Source: Sternotherus odoratus (lineage: Eukaryota; Chordata; Testudines; Kinosternidae). From it: a DNA stretch of 64,000 nt. The translations under genes and the position numbers were made by a program. Below, piece by piece: positions 21,640-31,399 of this stretch (positions are counted from its first letter, which is position 1; each line of letters opens with the position of its first letter). The notes under the pieces were generated by a model. It did not search any database, was not told the DNA's origin, and saw only the letters and a program-made list of their open reading frames with translations. Location of the stretch: positions 96,526,054 to 96,590,053 of the forward strand of contig JAVMKO010000003.1 in assembly GCA_032164245.1 (NCBI GenBank), written 5' to 3'.

Positions 21640-24600
21640 TGAGAATTCTGTATCAAATGCAAACCAGTGGATTTAAATAAAAAAACAATTATTTGCAGGT
21701 TGGAACAAGAACCTAGATGGTTGTAGATCCCTGAGGATGATAAAGTCTAGTGTGGTTTAAATTTTGAACTGTATTTTACAGAGTCTGCAAATGTTTGATC
21801 AAGTCTTGCGTGTTTTTTGGGTGAACTCATATTTTTTTTTGACTGTCAAGTATATACACACACACTCTGTGTAGGCTCCAGTTGCGCGCACAAAGCACGA
21901 GGGTCTGTAGTCTCCATGGTTACCACAGTACAGCAATTTCCAAGCTTTGAGCGTCATGCCTAAGACCCTGGATGAATTGTTGTCTCTTTTAGTGTCTGAG
22001 AAATATTTTAAATCTTTATATATTTACTCAAGATGAGTGAGATAAGCTTAGGAATGTTTGTGAGAGTGAGATGGCATGCTAATGAGAGAGTTTCACACCC
22101 AGTGAGTGAGATTTGGCATGCCTGTATTACATATGGATTTGTAATTCTTCAGGTGCATACTTAGCACTTTGGTTGATGTGGTGGTTCACTGGGGCTGCAG
22201 TGTGGATAACAGGCCGGAAAAGAGTTTGTTTAAAATAAATCAAAACAGGTTTTTTTTTGTTTAAATTGGGTTTTTTATTTAAATTAAATATATTTCTGTT
22301 TTTAAAAATAAACTGATTTAAAATTAAATTTGAAATGATGACAACATATGGTAAGACCTAAACTTATTCATGTATTAAAATTATTGAAATTACATTCAAA
22401 GAAATAATATTAAGTAGTATATATTTGCTGCCAGAGTGTCAAAGAAAGTCAAACTGGTGAAAGTCCCTGGCAGACCACCTAGAACTAGTGTTTTTTGAAA
22501 CACTAACCTAGCTTTTGACTGGAGTACCCTCTTCTGCAGGTGTATAGAGACTATTGTCTTCATTTTGGTTTATTCAGCTGATTCAGTTCAATGTCTACTT
22601 CAAAGTTAAGAAACTGAGTGGGAATTGAAAAAGCAGGAAAGCTGTTATCTTTTTCCATTCTATGAACACAAACAAGGTGTGAGATGATGAGATCTACTAG
22701 TTCTAAAATCTTGAAGGACATGGTGACCAGAAAAAAATAGTTCAATTCACTAACTACGTATAATACTTCCTTTGTTTTATATTGCTTTAGGTTTTTAACC
22801 GAAATGTCATGAGGTATCATATCAAACACCTTACATGCTAGCTAGAGTAGGTTGTTTTTTTAAAAGGAGAGATGCATCTTGTTTCTTCTCAAACAATTCC
22901 AAATGGAACACTGAATTCATAATGTTGTAAGTCTGAAGAGTTATTTTTAACACCTACATGCTGTTCTCCAGAAAACTTGTTAAAGATTGACAGGGCCTTG
23001 CTGCCCTCTTGGTATTTGTTAGCTGCGTGTTGGGATTTTTCCTTCTTGTCTCTCACTTGATGCCATCGCAAAGAGCATCCCTTCAGACTTCCTAATAGAG
23101 GAGCTCTGCATTGCGATAGTGCTGTTCTTTCACTCAGAATTATGTGGGTGGTGAGGGACTGCGGCTGTCCCTCTCATTGCCTGGTTATATGCCAGCACTA
23201 TTGCGGTGATGCTTCTTGAAATCAGACAGGGCTTCTTGAGAGCAGCAAATTCTTTCCTCTTTGTGAACTTGATTATAGATTGTATTAAAATTATCTCAGT
23301 TCATATTTATACTAAACTGGGGTACTTTTTCTTTTCCAAGGGTGTTTTTAACAACTGGAAAACTTCTAATTGAGTGACTGCTGGATTTGTTTATATTTTA
23401 GACATAATGTTGAACGAAGAACTGCCAACATTTCAGTAAATAACTTAGCGAAGAAGCCACCATATGGTTATTTGCTTACTTATGGAGATGGAGAGTAAAA
23501 TTCTGCTTTCACTTACGTTGGTATACATCCCAAGCAGTTCCCTTAACTTCAGTGGAATGACTAGCTTTACACTAATATATCAGAGATTAGAATATAGCTC
23601 ATAGTTTTAAAAGTTTGGGTTTTTCTAACTTCAGAAATAAACCCTTTTTAAAAAATCAGCCGAATATGTGACAAATTCTAGAACTTGACTATAATATTTG
23701 GCATATCTTTTATCCTAGGGGAGGCGAAAGAGGGTGCAATACAGCTGTGTATTTCTTCAGTAACTTATTCATGTAATGTATGGATTTTTACACCAATATA
23801 ACTCAAGTACTGCTTTTCTGCTTGTATTAGTTCCACTTTCTTTTTACATTAACTTTATAAATTGAAGATGGTGTTCCTTAGAATATTCCCCATGTTGATT
23901 AATGGGTAAGTGGGTCATTCCAAATGGCACCAAGTTTCACTGAAAGGAAAGCATACATGTATAGGTGTATTTGTGTTTGTACAAATACAAACAATAATAT
24001 ATAGCTTGTATACAGAGATAAAGGGCAGATTCTCGGTGGGTGCAAATTGTCATAGCCCCACAATGTCATAACTCCACTGTTAAGCACTCCCTGATGAGAT
24101 TTTAATAAGGCTTGAACCAGTACTGGAATATTCACCAACATCTGTTGCTGTTGTTTCTCTGCGACAGTAAAAGTCCATGTTTTGCCATTTTCAGATTGTA
24201 TAAAATCCTCAGATGAATATCCCCACTGCCCTGGCCTGTATACGTGATCATACATTGCACTGTTGTAACCAGTATTCCGGTAGTTTCCCAGGCACAAAGG
24301 TTTCTTTCTCCATGTTTTGCAGTTGTCACCAGCTGAAATGTGTTTGTATGAAAATGACTTGCTGCCATGATATTTTTTCTTTTTGCTGTTTCAGCATTTC
24401 TAGATCTTGAATAAGCCAAAGTAAATTAGGCTGTTTTGAAAAGAAAAGCAGCACTATATTGTGTTGGAAGCCAAAAATAGCTTGAATTGCTTGAAGAATG
24501 TGCAATACTCCCATAAGTTAGTCATAACTATGTAGAGTCAGGATATACAAAGTTGATTATCCACATCTTGATCATGTTGAAACAGCTCAGCTGTTTACCA

Positions 24601-25735
24601 CTTTTTCCATTCTGTATTGATGAACACTTGTGACTTTACCCTATGCTAATTGCTGACAAACTCTTTCTTCATTTGAAAGGTGCCAGCAGAATCCCCAACT
24701 TTGTTCAAATATGAAGCAGGGTGTTGTTTTTGTCCCAGAGATCTCGTATTCTAAGGGGTTGATTCTGCATGAGTGGCCACTGAAAATCATCTCCCACGGA
24801 ATTTGTTGGGAGTTTGAACGCTTTCACCATTTCCCAAGAGATACTAATCGCAGTGGAGGATCACATTGAAAATCAACAATAATACAATTCGGACACATAA
24901 TGGAGCAGGTGACCAGGAGGGGGAATTACCTTAAGAAAGTTCAGTGCAGGTTCTGCTCTGTTACATCCGTGTAAATCTGAACTAACTTTATAAACTTCAA
25001 TGAAGTTTCTCCTGTTTTTCATCTCTGTAACAGAGTGTGATGGGATTACGTGTCTACTTTTCAGTAAATTCTTACACATTGTCATTTGGATTTTGATACA
25101 GCTGGATTGCAAGTCAGGCTAAGCACTCATGGCCTTTTATTACTGGAAGTTGTACTTGATCATATGGAGCTGCTGTGCTTCCTTTACAGCAGGGCCTGGG
25201 CTAACAAATGCAAATGGATCTATTAAAGTTTGCTCATCATACTTAAATGGGACCTGGGACTTTTGCATTGAGTTAATTGGGAGCAGGAACAGACTTAAAA
25301 CTTCAGTCATGCAGATTGCATGTAGCTGAGCATTCTGAAAGCACTTTTAAGACTGGTCTCAATCATAGTTATAGTCACAAAAGCTTAATTGTAATCATTA
25401 AAGGGCACATAATGAAACCCTCTGAGAGTGATTTTTCATTTAAATGCAAACAGGAGTTCACTGTCAGGGGATGGCTGTTTTCTCTCCCTCTCTTTCCCCC
25501 CCCCCCCTACAATGTGCCTGAAATGTGCAAATAACACACCAGAGCAATGCTGCAGACCAGACACATGTATCTCGGTCACCCACATCCTTATTATGCATTT
25601 AGATTTAATTTATTTTACTCCCTGTAGTCCTGGGAACATCACTTCTCAGTGCAGTTGGCTCAGACCATTGTTCTAGGAACCAAAAGCCATATTTTCTAGA
25701 TTTATGACAAATTGCCAAGACTGTTTTAATTGTAA
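21640..25735. other. no recognisable gene; possible old LINE scrap
   Basis: Mostly AT-rich single-copy-like DNA. At 22560-22829 a minus-strand frame of 89 codons starts MFDMIPHDI, which resembles a CR1/L2 reverse-transcriptase motif, but the rest does not align by eye (see findings). A decayed old repeat may lie at 23490-23600 ('taaaattctgctttcactta', 'cttcagtggaatgacta'). The minus-strand 132-codon frame at 23899-24297 has no motif I know. Confidence 0.35.
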
Positions 25736-25740
25736 AGATT

Positions 25741-25895
25741 AAACCCAGGGTTGTGAGTTCAATCCTTGAGGGGGCCATTTTGGGATATGGGGCAAAAATG
25801 GGATTGGTCCTGCTTTGAGCAGGGGGTTGGACTAGATGATCTTCTGTCTGAGGTCCCTTCCAACTCTGAGATTCTATATCTATGATATCTATGAT
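25741..25895 (+). repeat. tRNA-derived SINE, 5'-truncated
   Basis: The phrase 'agggttgtgagttcaatcc' is a tRNA-like B box. It is followed by 'ttgagggggccattttggga' and the CR1-like tail 'ggactagatgatcttctgtc' ... 'tccaactctgagattctata'. The A-box half is missing. The full-length relative is at 50190-50378 on the minus strand. Confidence 0.75.
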
Positions 25896-25899
25896 TAAT

Positions 25900-26685
25900 T
25901 AAGTGAGAGGGGGAGAAAAAGAGAAGGTATCTTGTTGATTCTAGATACCAGGACACTTTCTAAAGATAGTTTCCAAGGGTCAGATCCTCTGCCACTGAAG
26001 TCAATGAGAGTCATGACTTGGATGTCAAGAGTGAAGATCCTGTTCAAGTGTTGTGTCACAAGGTTACTGCTAAAATATCTACCTGAAAGTAATAAAAGCA
26101 AAAATAAATAAATAAAACTCACAACAACAACAACAAAACAACATGATGGGGGGTGAATGGTAGGAAGAACTGTGAGGGAAGAAATTGGTGAAATTCTGGC
26201 CCCTTGATGCTGTTAGGTAAAAAGCAAGTCCCTACTCACCTCTCCAGCACCCGAGATTCGTGGGGAGTTGGTATGGGCCCACAAACTGTCAGAGACCACT
26301 TACACAGACATTAATTCATTGATCAATGGGCTCACACTATCCCTAGCTTAAAGCTTCTCAGTGAGTGTGGCAAGTTTATTAGGGGTGAGCATCAATATTT
26401 ATACACAGAAGTAAACAAAGTGATTAACAGATCATAATGGTCATGCATAATCAATCAAGATTCTACAGGATAAAACAGGTTAAAATGTAAATTCTAGAAG
26501 ACAAAGGGGAGATGCATACTTAAGGGGAGGGAGGATGTCATGAGTAGTTCGCAGGTCAGGGCTTTGGTCAAAAGTTCAGACAGAACCATCAAGCCAAGGG
26601 TAAAGTTCAAACTCAACATTGCCAATGGCAAAATGCCTTCAGTGACTTCAGTAGGACCAGGTTTAAACTGCTAATGTATAAAAAG
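25900..26685. other. no gene; possible LTR-like repeat
   Basis: A/C-rich simple sequence occurs at 26098-26140. The stretch at 26240-26560 ('gtgtggcaagtttattaggg', 'gattaacagatcataatggt') resembles a decayed LTR, but I cannot fix its ends. Confidence 0.3.
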
Positions 26686-26689
26686 AGAG

Positions 26690-26832
26690 GCAGCATGGTC
26701 TCTCTAGTGGATTAATTGCTGGATGAGGAAGGAGGAACTCTTGAAGCTCTTTTACTCACTGAGTAATTATGGCCAAGTTTCTCCGTCTGTGAAGAGGATA
26801 GTAATGTTTTTCTTGCAAAGAGGTTGTAAGGC
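26690..26832 (+). repeat. MIR SINE copy, diverged
   Basis: The order 'ggcagcatggtctctctagt', 'actcactgagtaattatggc', 'caagtttctccgtctgtgaa', 'gaggttgtaagg' follows MIR (start, core, tail). Diverged. Confidence 0.6.
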
Positions 26833-26927
26833 TGTGTGTGTGATGTGAAGATGTAAAGTGATGTGTGTTATTACTGATGGATGGATCTGTGTGGAATATC
26901 TTTGGAACAGGATTATCTGGAGTCAGG

Positions 26928-27440
26928 GCCGGCGACAGAAATTTTGGGGCCCCTTACTCTGATTGTTTGTGCCCCCCCCCCCCCCGGCCGGTCTCCCGCC
27001 ACCCGCGCCCTGCCCCGCCCGGGCCTACGTGAGACTGCCTTGCTGGTCGGGCATAGCGGGGGTGTCATGTCGCGGGGATACCGGGCGCCGTCGGCGGTAG
27101 TATGGTGGCATGAGGCGCGCGGTGCGTGTGGGCAGCCTCTAGCACACCACCCCTGCCTGGCCCACCTCTCCTCCCCTCCCCCCCCAGCCTATTCTCCTTC
27201 CTCCTCCTGCCTGACCCGGCCCACCCAACCTAATCTCCTCCCCCAGCCTAACCTCCTCCCCTCCCCACGCATCCCTGCCTGGCCCACCCCGCTGTTGGGG
27301 GTGATCTTCCTTTACCCCCGCCCAGCCTCCCCCATCTAACCTCCTTCCCTCCCTCACCCCTGCCTGGCCCGGCCCATCCCACCGAACCGAACCTCCTCCC
27401 CTCTCCACCCATCCCTGCCTGGCCCACCCTGCTGTTGGAG
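26928..27440. repeat. GC-rich repeat fragment with degenerate pyrimidine repeats
   Basis: It starts 'cagggccggcgacagaaatt', which looks like a transposon terminus, but no matching inverted end is present. Inside, units around 'cctgcctggcccaccc' and 'taacctcctcccctcc' repeat imperfectly several times. The 152- and 89-codon frames over it are low-complexity and opposite in strand. Confidence 0.4.
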
Positions 27441-28626
27441 GGGGGAGCTTTTATGATTGTTTGTATTACACTTTTATGTATAAAGCCATTCTGTAAGTTG
27501 TAAGTATTTGTGTTACCTCAGCAGAGCATCCCCACAGAATTATATCACTGTCAGTTGCTTTTGTTTAATATATTACTTGGGTGTAAATATCAAAGGCAGC
27601 AGTTAGCTTCGAAACAATGTTTTGTGCTACCTATCTTACTATGAAAGATACCATAGAGAAAGTTTCATTTCCCTTTTCCTTCTGATAGATATGCTTTGTG
27701 ACGGGGTCCCTGGGGTGCAACCTGGACTGTGGGACCACTGAGCATCTGTCCCACCAACCTGGGCTGTCTCTCACACTGTGAGGCTGATGTCAAGCTGCAA
27801 ACCTCTGACAGGTGCTGCACTTAGCCATCCACAGGCAGGGACACAGCCAACTGTGTTACATGAATGGTCTCGAGCCACTCATGAACCATCAATAGCGAGG
27901 CACCAGCCAATTCCCCTCCAGCTCCCCAGCCTTAAACCCCAGAACAGATGCACCTTGCACTGGTCAGGAACCTGACCAGGGTAAGTTCATTGCCTTGTTC
28001 ACGACTCCGACAAAAGGGTAGTGGACATGCAACAGTCCTTGTTAAGCTGAGCTAAGATTACCCAAGCACTTCAACCAAAACACACTGTTTTAGGTAAAAT
28101 ATAAAACAGATTTATTAACTACAGAAAGATAGATTTTACGTGATTATAAGTAGCAAGCATAGAGATCAAAGTTGGTTACTTTCTTAGACTGAATTTATTT
28201 TGTTTCTTAAATTCTACAAACTAAGCAGGATTTGAATCAAGCAGGGTCTCACCCAGACAGATGGTAAAGCAGGTTACAGATCCTCAATACACAGACTGGA
28301 CACCCTTCCAGCCGGGGACCAATCTTCCCCAGTTCAATTGTCTTTGTCTTCCAGAACTTTCTCCAGGTGTTGAGGTTTGCGGGACAGGGAGGTCAAATGA
28401 TGTCACTATGTCTCTTTTATATTTTCTTCCAGCTTTCAGGAAAGATCTTTGCTGTGACATGGATTAGTCTGCCCCCATGGTGTATGTGCCTCCTCTGAAA
28501 AGTCTATAGGATAGTGGATTGTGTGTTGATGAGCCATTAACGCTCTGTGGCTATTGATGGCTACTCCTTTGAAAGACTGGTTATGGGTGTTCCCAACCTC
28601 AGAACACATTTCAGTAACACATATAG

Positions 28627-29289
28627 CAGGGGTCGGGAACCTTTTTGACTCAGAGAGCCATGAAAGCAAAATATTTGGAAATTTATTTCAGTAAGAGCCA
28701 TATAATATGAACAGGACATGAGCCCGGTCTCTCCCCCCCAAACCTCCTTCCCTCCCACCCCCCCCCAACTGACCCACTCAGCCCGGTCTCTCTCTCCAAA
28801 ACCACCTTCCCTCCCACCCACCCCCCAAATGACCCACCCAGCCCGGTCTCTCCCCCCCAAACCTCCTTTCCTCCAACCCCGCAACTGACCCACCCAGCCA
28901 GGTCTCTCCCCCCCAAACCTCCTTTCCTCCAACCCCCCCCCAATGACCTACCCAGCCAGGTCTCTCCCCCCCCCCCCCCAACTGACCCGCTCAACCCGGT
29001 CTCTCCCCCCAGACTGTTTCGCCGCCTGGCAGTGGGTGGCTCCTTGTTTCGCCGCCTGTAAGTGGGTGGCGGTGCGGCGCGTCCCGGCCCCAGCTCTGAG
29101 CCGTCCCCGGCCGGCGGCGGCAGCGGAGCACGTGGCGCGTCCCCGGCCGGCGGCGGCAGCGGAGCACGCGGCGCGTCCCGGCCCCGCGGCTGGCGGCGTC
29201 GGCCCGCGCGGCGCTTCCAGGCCCCAGCGCGGAGCCGTCCCTGCGAGCCAGATGAAATTCTCAAAAGAGCCACACGTTCCCGACCCCCG
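28627..29289. mobile_element. non-autonomous hAT element with internal minisatellite
   Basis: The left end 'caggggtcgggaaccttttt' and right end 'acgttcccgacccccg' are hAT-type inverted termini. The perfect duplication ACATATAG lies at 28619-28626 and 29290-29297. The left body is a C-rich tandem array (next entry). The right body is CpG-rich with a duplicated 'gtttcgccgcctg.....gtgggtggc' block (29019 and 29048). The 129-205 codon frames across it are compositional. The target was the LTR at 27697. Confidence 0.85.
28715..29010. repeat. pyrimidine-rich minisatellite inside the hAT element
   Basis: About six units of 57-60 bp. Each contains 'gacccac.cagccaggtctc' or 'agcccggtctct', then 'ccccccaaacctcctttcct' and 'ccaaccc'. 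Runs of C vary in length between units, which suggests slippage. Confidence 0.75.
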
Positions 29290-29475
29290 ACATATAGCAA
29301 TACCTGATAACTTCACATACAATGATAATACATACAATCCAACAGGTTATTAATGTTCACCGGATCAAGACTTTTACAATACTTCACCAGGTATACTTTG
29401 TACAAAACATATAATCATATCACAGTACTGACTATGGGGGTCCCAGGTTGCTACTTTCAAGTACAGAGTGTCACA

Positions 29476-29735
29476 GAGATACTACGATAATTTAATAGAC
29501 AAATTTTGGCTATATTGGAAGAGTACTGTGTGTGTAGGGTAATAAGTGAACTTAAAGAGAATACTCTGCATGGAGCAGATTTAACCTGCCGTAGCATCCC
29601 ACTAGTCTTGAGGGACTATTTAGCTTTAGGATCACAATTGTTCAGGATGATTGGCTATCACCTGATGATGCTGCAGGCTGAACATGTAGCAATCCACTCC
29701 ACTTAAGGAGTTAGAAAGCTAGTACTTAAGGAAGT
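29476..29735. other. no recognisable gene
   Basis: Short AT-rich piece between the LTR and the family A foldback; only a 66-codon frame without motif. Confidence 0.4.
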
Positions 29736-29741
29736 TAATGG

Positions 29742-29962
29742 ATTTTTTTAAAAAAGAGGAGTCCAGTGGCATCTTAAAGGCTAACAGATTTATTTGGGCA
29801 TAAGCTTTTGTGGGTAAAAAAACCCACTTCTTCAGATGCATGGAAAATTGCAGTGGGTTTTTTACCCACAAAAGCTTATGCCCAAATAAATATTAGTCTT
29901 CAAAGTGCCACTGGACTCCTCGTTGTTTTGGTGGATACAAGCTAATATGGCTACCCCTCTGA
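29742..29962. mobile_element. foldback element family A, copy 3
   Basis: Left arm 'aggagtccagtggcatctta', 'gggcataagcttttgtgggt'; right arm 'acccacaaaagcttatgccc' to 'gtgccactggactcct'; tail 'acaagctaatatggctaccc' plus 'ctctgat'. The pairing is nearly perfect over about 75 bp each side. The centre holds two hairpins of 'gtgggt...acccac' separated by a spacer with CTGAAGA on the minus strand (RC of 29829-29835). Possible short target duplication TTAATG, weaker than in the other copies. Confidence 0.65.
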
Positions 29963-30179
29963 TTAATGTACATTTGGACCAGCTGTCATGTATGTCTGAC
30001 AGCTGGTGAGATGTACATGACAGCTGATCCAAAGTTGAAAGCTAGGAATGTTTACAGGACAGAATTCATAATGCGCATTGCATTGAGTTCTCAGTTGAGA
30101 ACAAAGTTGTCTGAAATAATTAGATTTAAAATTTGTATTAAAGCTAATGTTTAAAGTCATAGTATACACAAGTTAAGAA

Positions 30180-30740
30180 GGCAGGTACTGTACATCTGGA
30201 GTCGGGCTTGGGTTATGGGGGATTGCAAGTATCAGTTACAAGGTTCATGAGGTACATACATATGACATAACCAACATAGATTCAGGTTGGGGTGTGGGAG
30301 TTTTAAAAGCGTCAGTGGATAAATGGGCTGAGGTACGTCACCCATGGAATGTATTAAGAGTCCAAGTCAGTAGTGGTGTATAATAAGTACATGGGTGGGG
30401 TGCGTCCCTCAGTTCGTGAGGGGAGGAAGGAAGAGGGTTATTTCCCTGGTCAGCGTTCTCAGTTACTCGACTTGGTACAGGTGGTGTCCTGTGATGTGTT
30501 CTGTGCAGATGTCTCTGGACCACCTGATGGTGTCAGACACCATGAGCTGTCTCATGAGCTATAGCATTGACCAACTCCACACGCTCTCAGTACCGGCTTT
30601 TTGTGAGGGTCCCACACAGCCAGGACTCCCATGACCAGGTCGTTGATCTGGACCTCGTAACCCTGGGTTCTCAGGGTGTCGGCTAGCGGGGTGTACTGGC
30701 CTCGTGAAAGGCCGGTGACCTGTTCACATTCCCCCCCCCC
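30180..30740 (-). pseudogene. 3' end of an R2/NeSL-like non-LTR retrotransposon (RT C-terminus plus 3' UTR)
   Basis: Read on the minus strand, a frame with 'LADTLRTQGYEVQ', 'DLVMGVLAVWDPHKKPVL' and 'RACGVG' stops and is continued one base out of frame by 'LMRQLMVSDTIRWSRDI', 'CTEHITGHHLYQ' and a stop near 30459. I recognise this pattern as the C-terminal end of a restriction-like-endonuclease non-LTR retrotransposon polyprotein, but family placement is by memory of the motif. The frame is broken by a single shift near 30560. About 270 bp of non-coding sequence (the 3' UTR) follows. Strongly 5'-truncated and dead. Confidence 0.5.
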
Positions 30741-30939
30741 CCCCCCCGCTTCTCTCCCCCCAGTGAAGGAATAGTTCAGAGGAGACTGTGTGCTCGTAAT
30801 TCGAAGTCATTGATCTGCTGGAACTCTGTACTTATCAGATACTAAGCACTTATCTGTGGAGTTGATTGTATAGTTAAGTCAAATATTTGCCCCCTCAGAA
30901 CACCATTCTGAGTTTTCTGATGGGTAATTTCCTTTGGAC

Positions 30940-31080
30940 CAGCAGTCAGTGTGGATTGAGACTCAGGAGACCTGGATTTATTCCCAGGTCTGCTACTGAC
31001 CTGCTGCTTTTGACCTTGGGCCAGTCACATCACCTTCCTTTGCCTCAGTTTTCCCATCAGTAAGATGAGAATAATGATCC
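30940..31080 (+). repeat. MIR SINE, left part (interrupted by the DIRS element)
   Basis: 'gagactcaggagacctggat', 'gaccttgggccagtcacatc', 'gcctcagttttcccatcagt' and 'aagatgagaataatgatcc' follow the MIR consensus to near its 3' part. The DIRS element starts directly afterwards. MIR-like sequence resumes at 41270. Confidence 0.8.
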
Positions 31081-31082
31081 TT

Positions 31083-31266
31083 CTTCTTCGAGTGATTGCT
31101 CACATGCATTCCACTATAGGTTAGGCACGCGCTGCGGGCCTGGTTGCCGGGTAGATTTTCCCCTAGCTGCAGACTGGGTGAGCAGGGAGCCCCCTGGAGT
31201 GGCACCACTGAGGCACTCTATAAGTACCCCTGCGACACAGTCTGGCCCTCAGTTCCTTCTTTACCG
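31083..31266 (+). repeat. DIRS left inverted terminal repeat
   Basis: From 'cttcttcgagtgattgctca' to 'cagttccttctttaccg'. The part from 'ggttaggcacgcgctgcggg' through 'ccctcagttccttc' is matched base for base, as far as I can see, by the reverse complement of 41056-41200. The outer end differs from the right repeat, as in other DIRS elements. It probably contains the promoter and start of the genomic transcript, since 'tctataagtacccctgcgac' lies near its inner side. Confidence 0.9.
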
Positions 31267-31399
31267 CTCGAGCTGGTAGTCGGAAGAGGAGTTCTGCTTT
31301 TCAGCGTTCTCCTTATCTCCTAGCTAGTCGATTGTTCTCTTAATTGTTCGTTGTTAGCAGTTGTTGTTAGTTAGTTTACATAGTCTTTGTAGTGTAAAT

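Larger units (their letters stand above)
27697..29475. mobile_element. endogenous LTR (about 1.1 kb) interrupted by a hAT MITE
   Basis: It begins TGTGACGGGGTCCCTGGGG and ends AGAGTGTCACA, giving short inverted ends with TG...CA. The block 'acactgttttaggtaaaata' followed by 'aacagatttattaactacag' is characteristic of this turtle LTR type. Once the 663-bp hAT insert and its duplication are discounted, the LTR is about 1.1 kb. No gag, pol or env follows on either side, so it is a solo LTR. I could not identify a clean target duplication. Confidence 0.6.

Noticed and set aside
26881..27339. 152-codon frame
   Set aside because: Low-complexity proline-rich reading of a pyrimidine-rich repeat.
28561..29353. 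Glycine/arginine- and proline-rich proteins up to 205 aa
   Set aside because: They run across hAT ends and minisatellite units, without regard to element borders.
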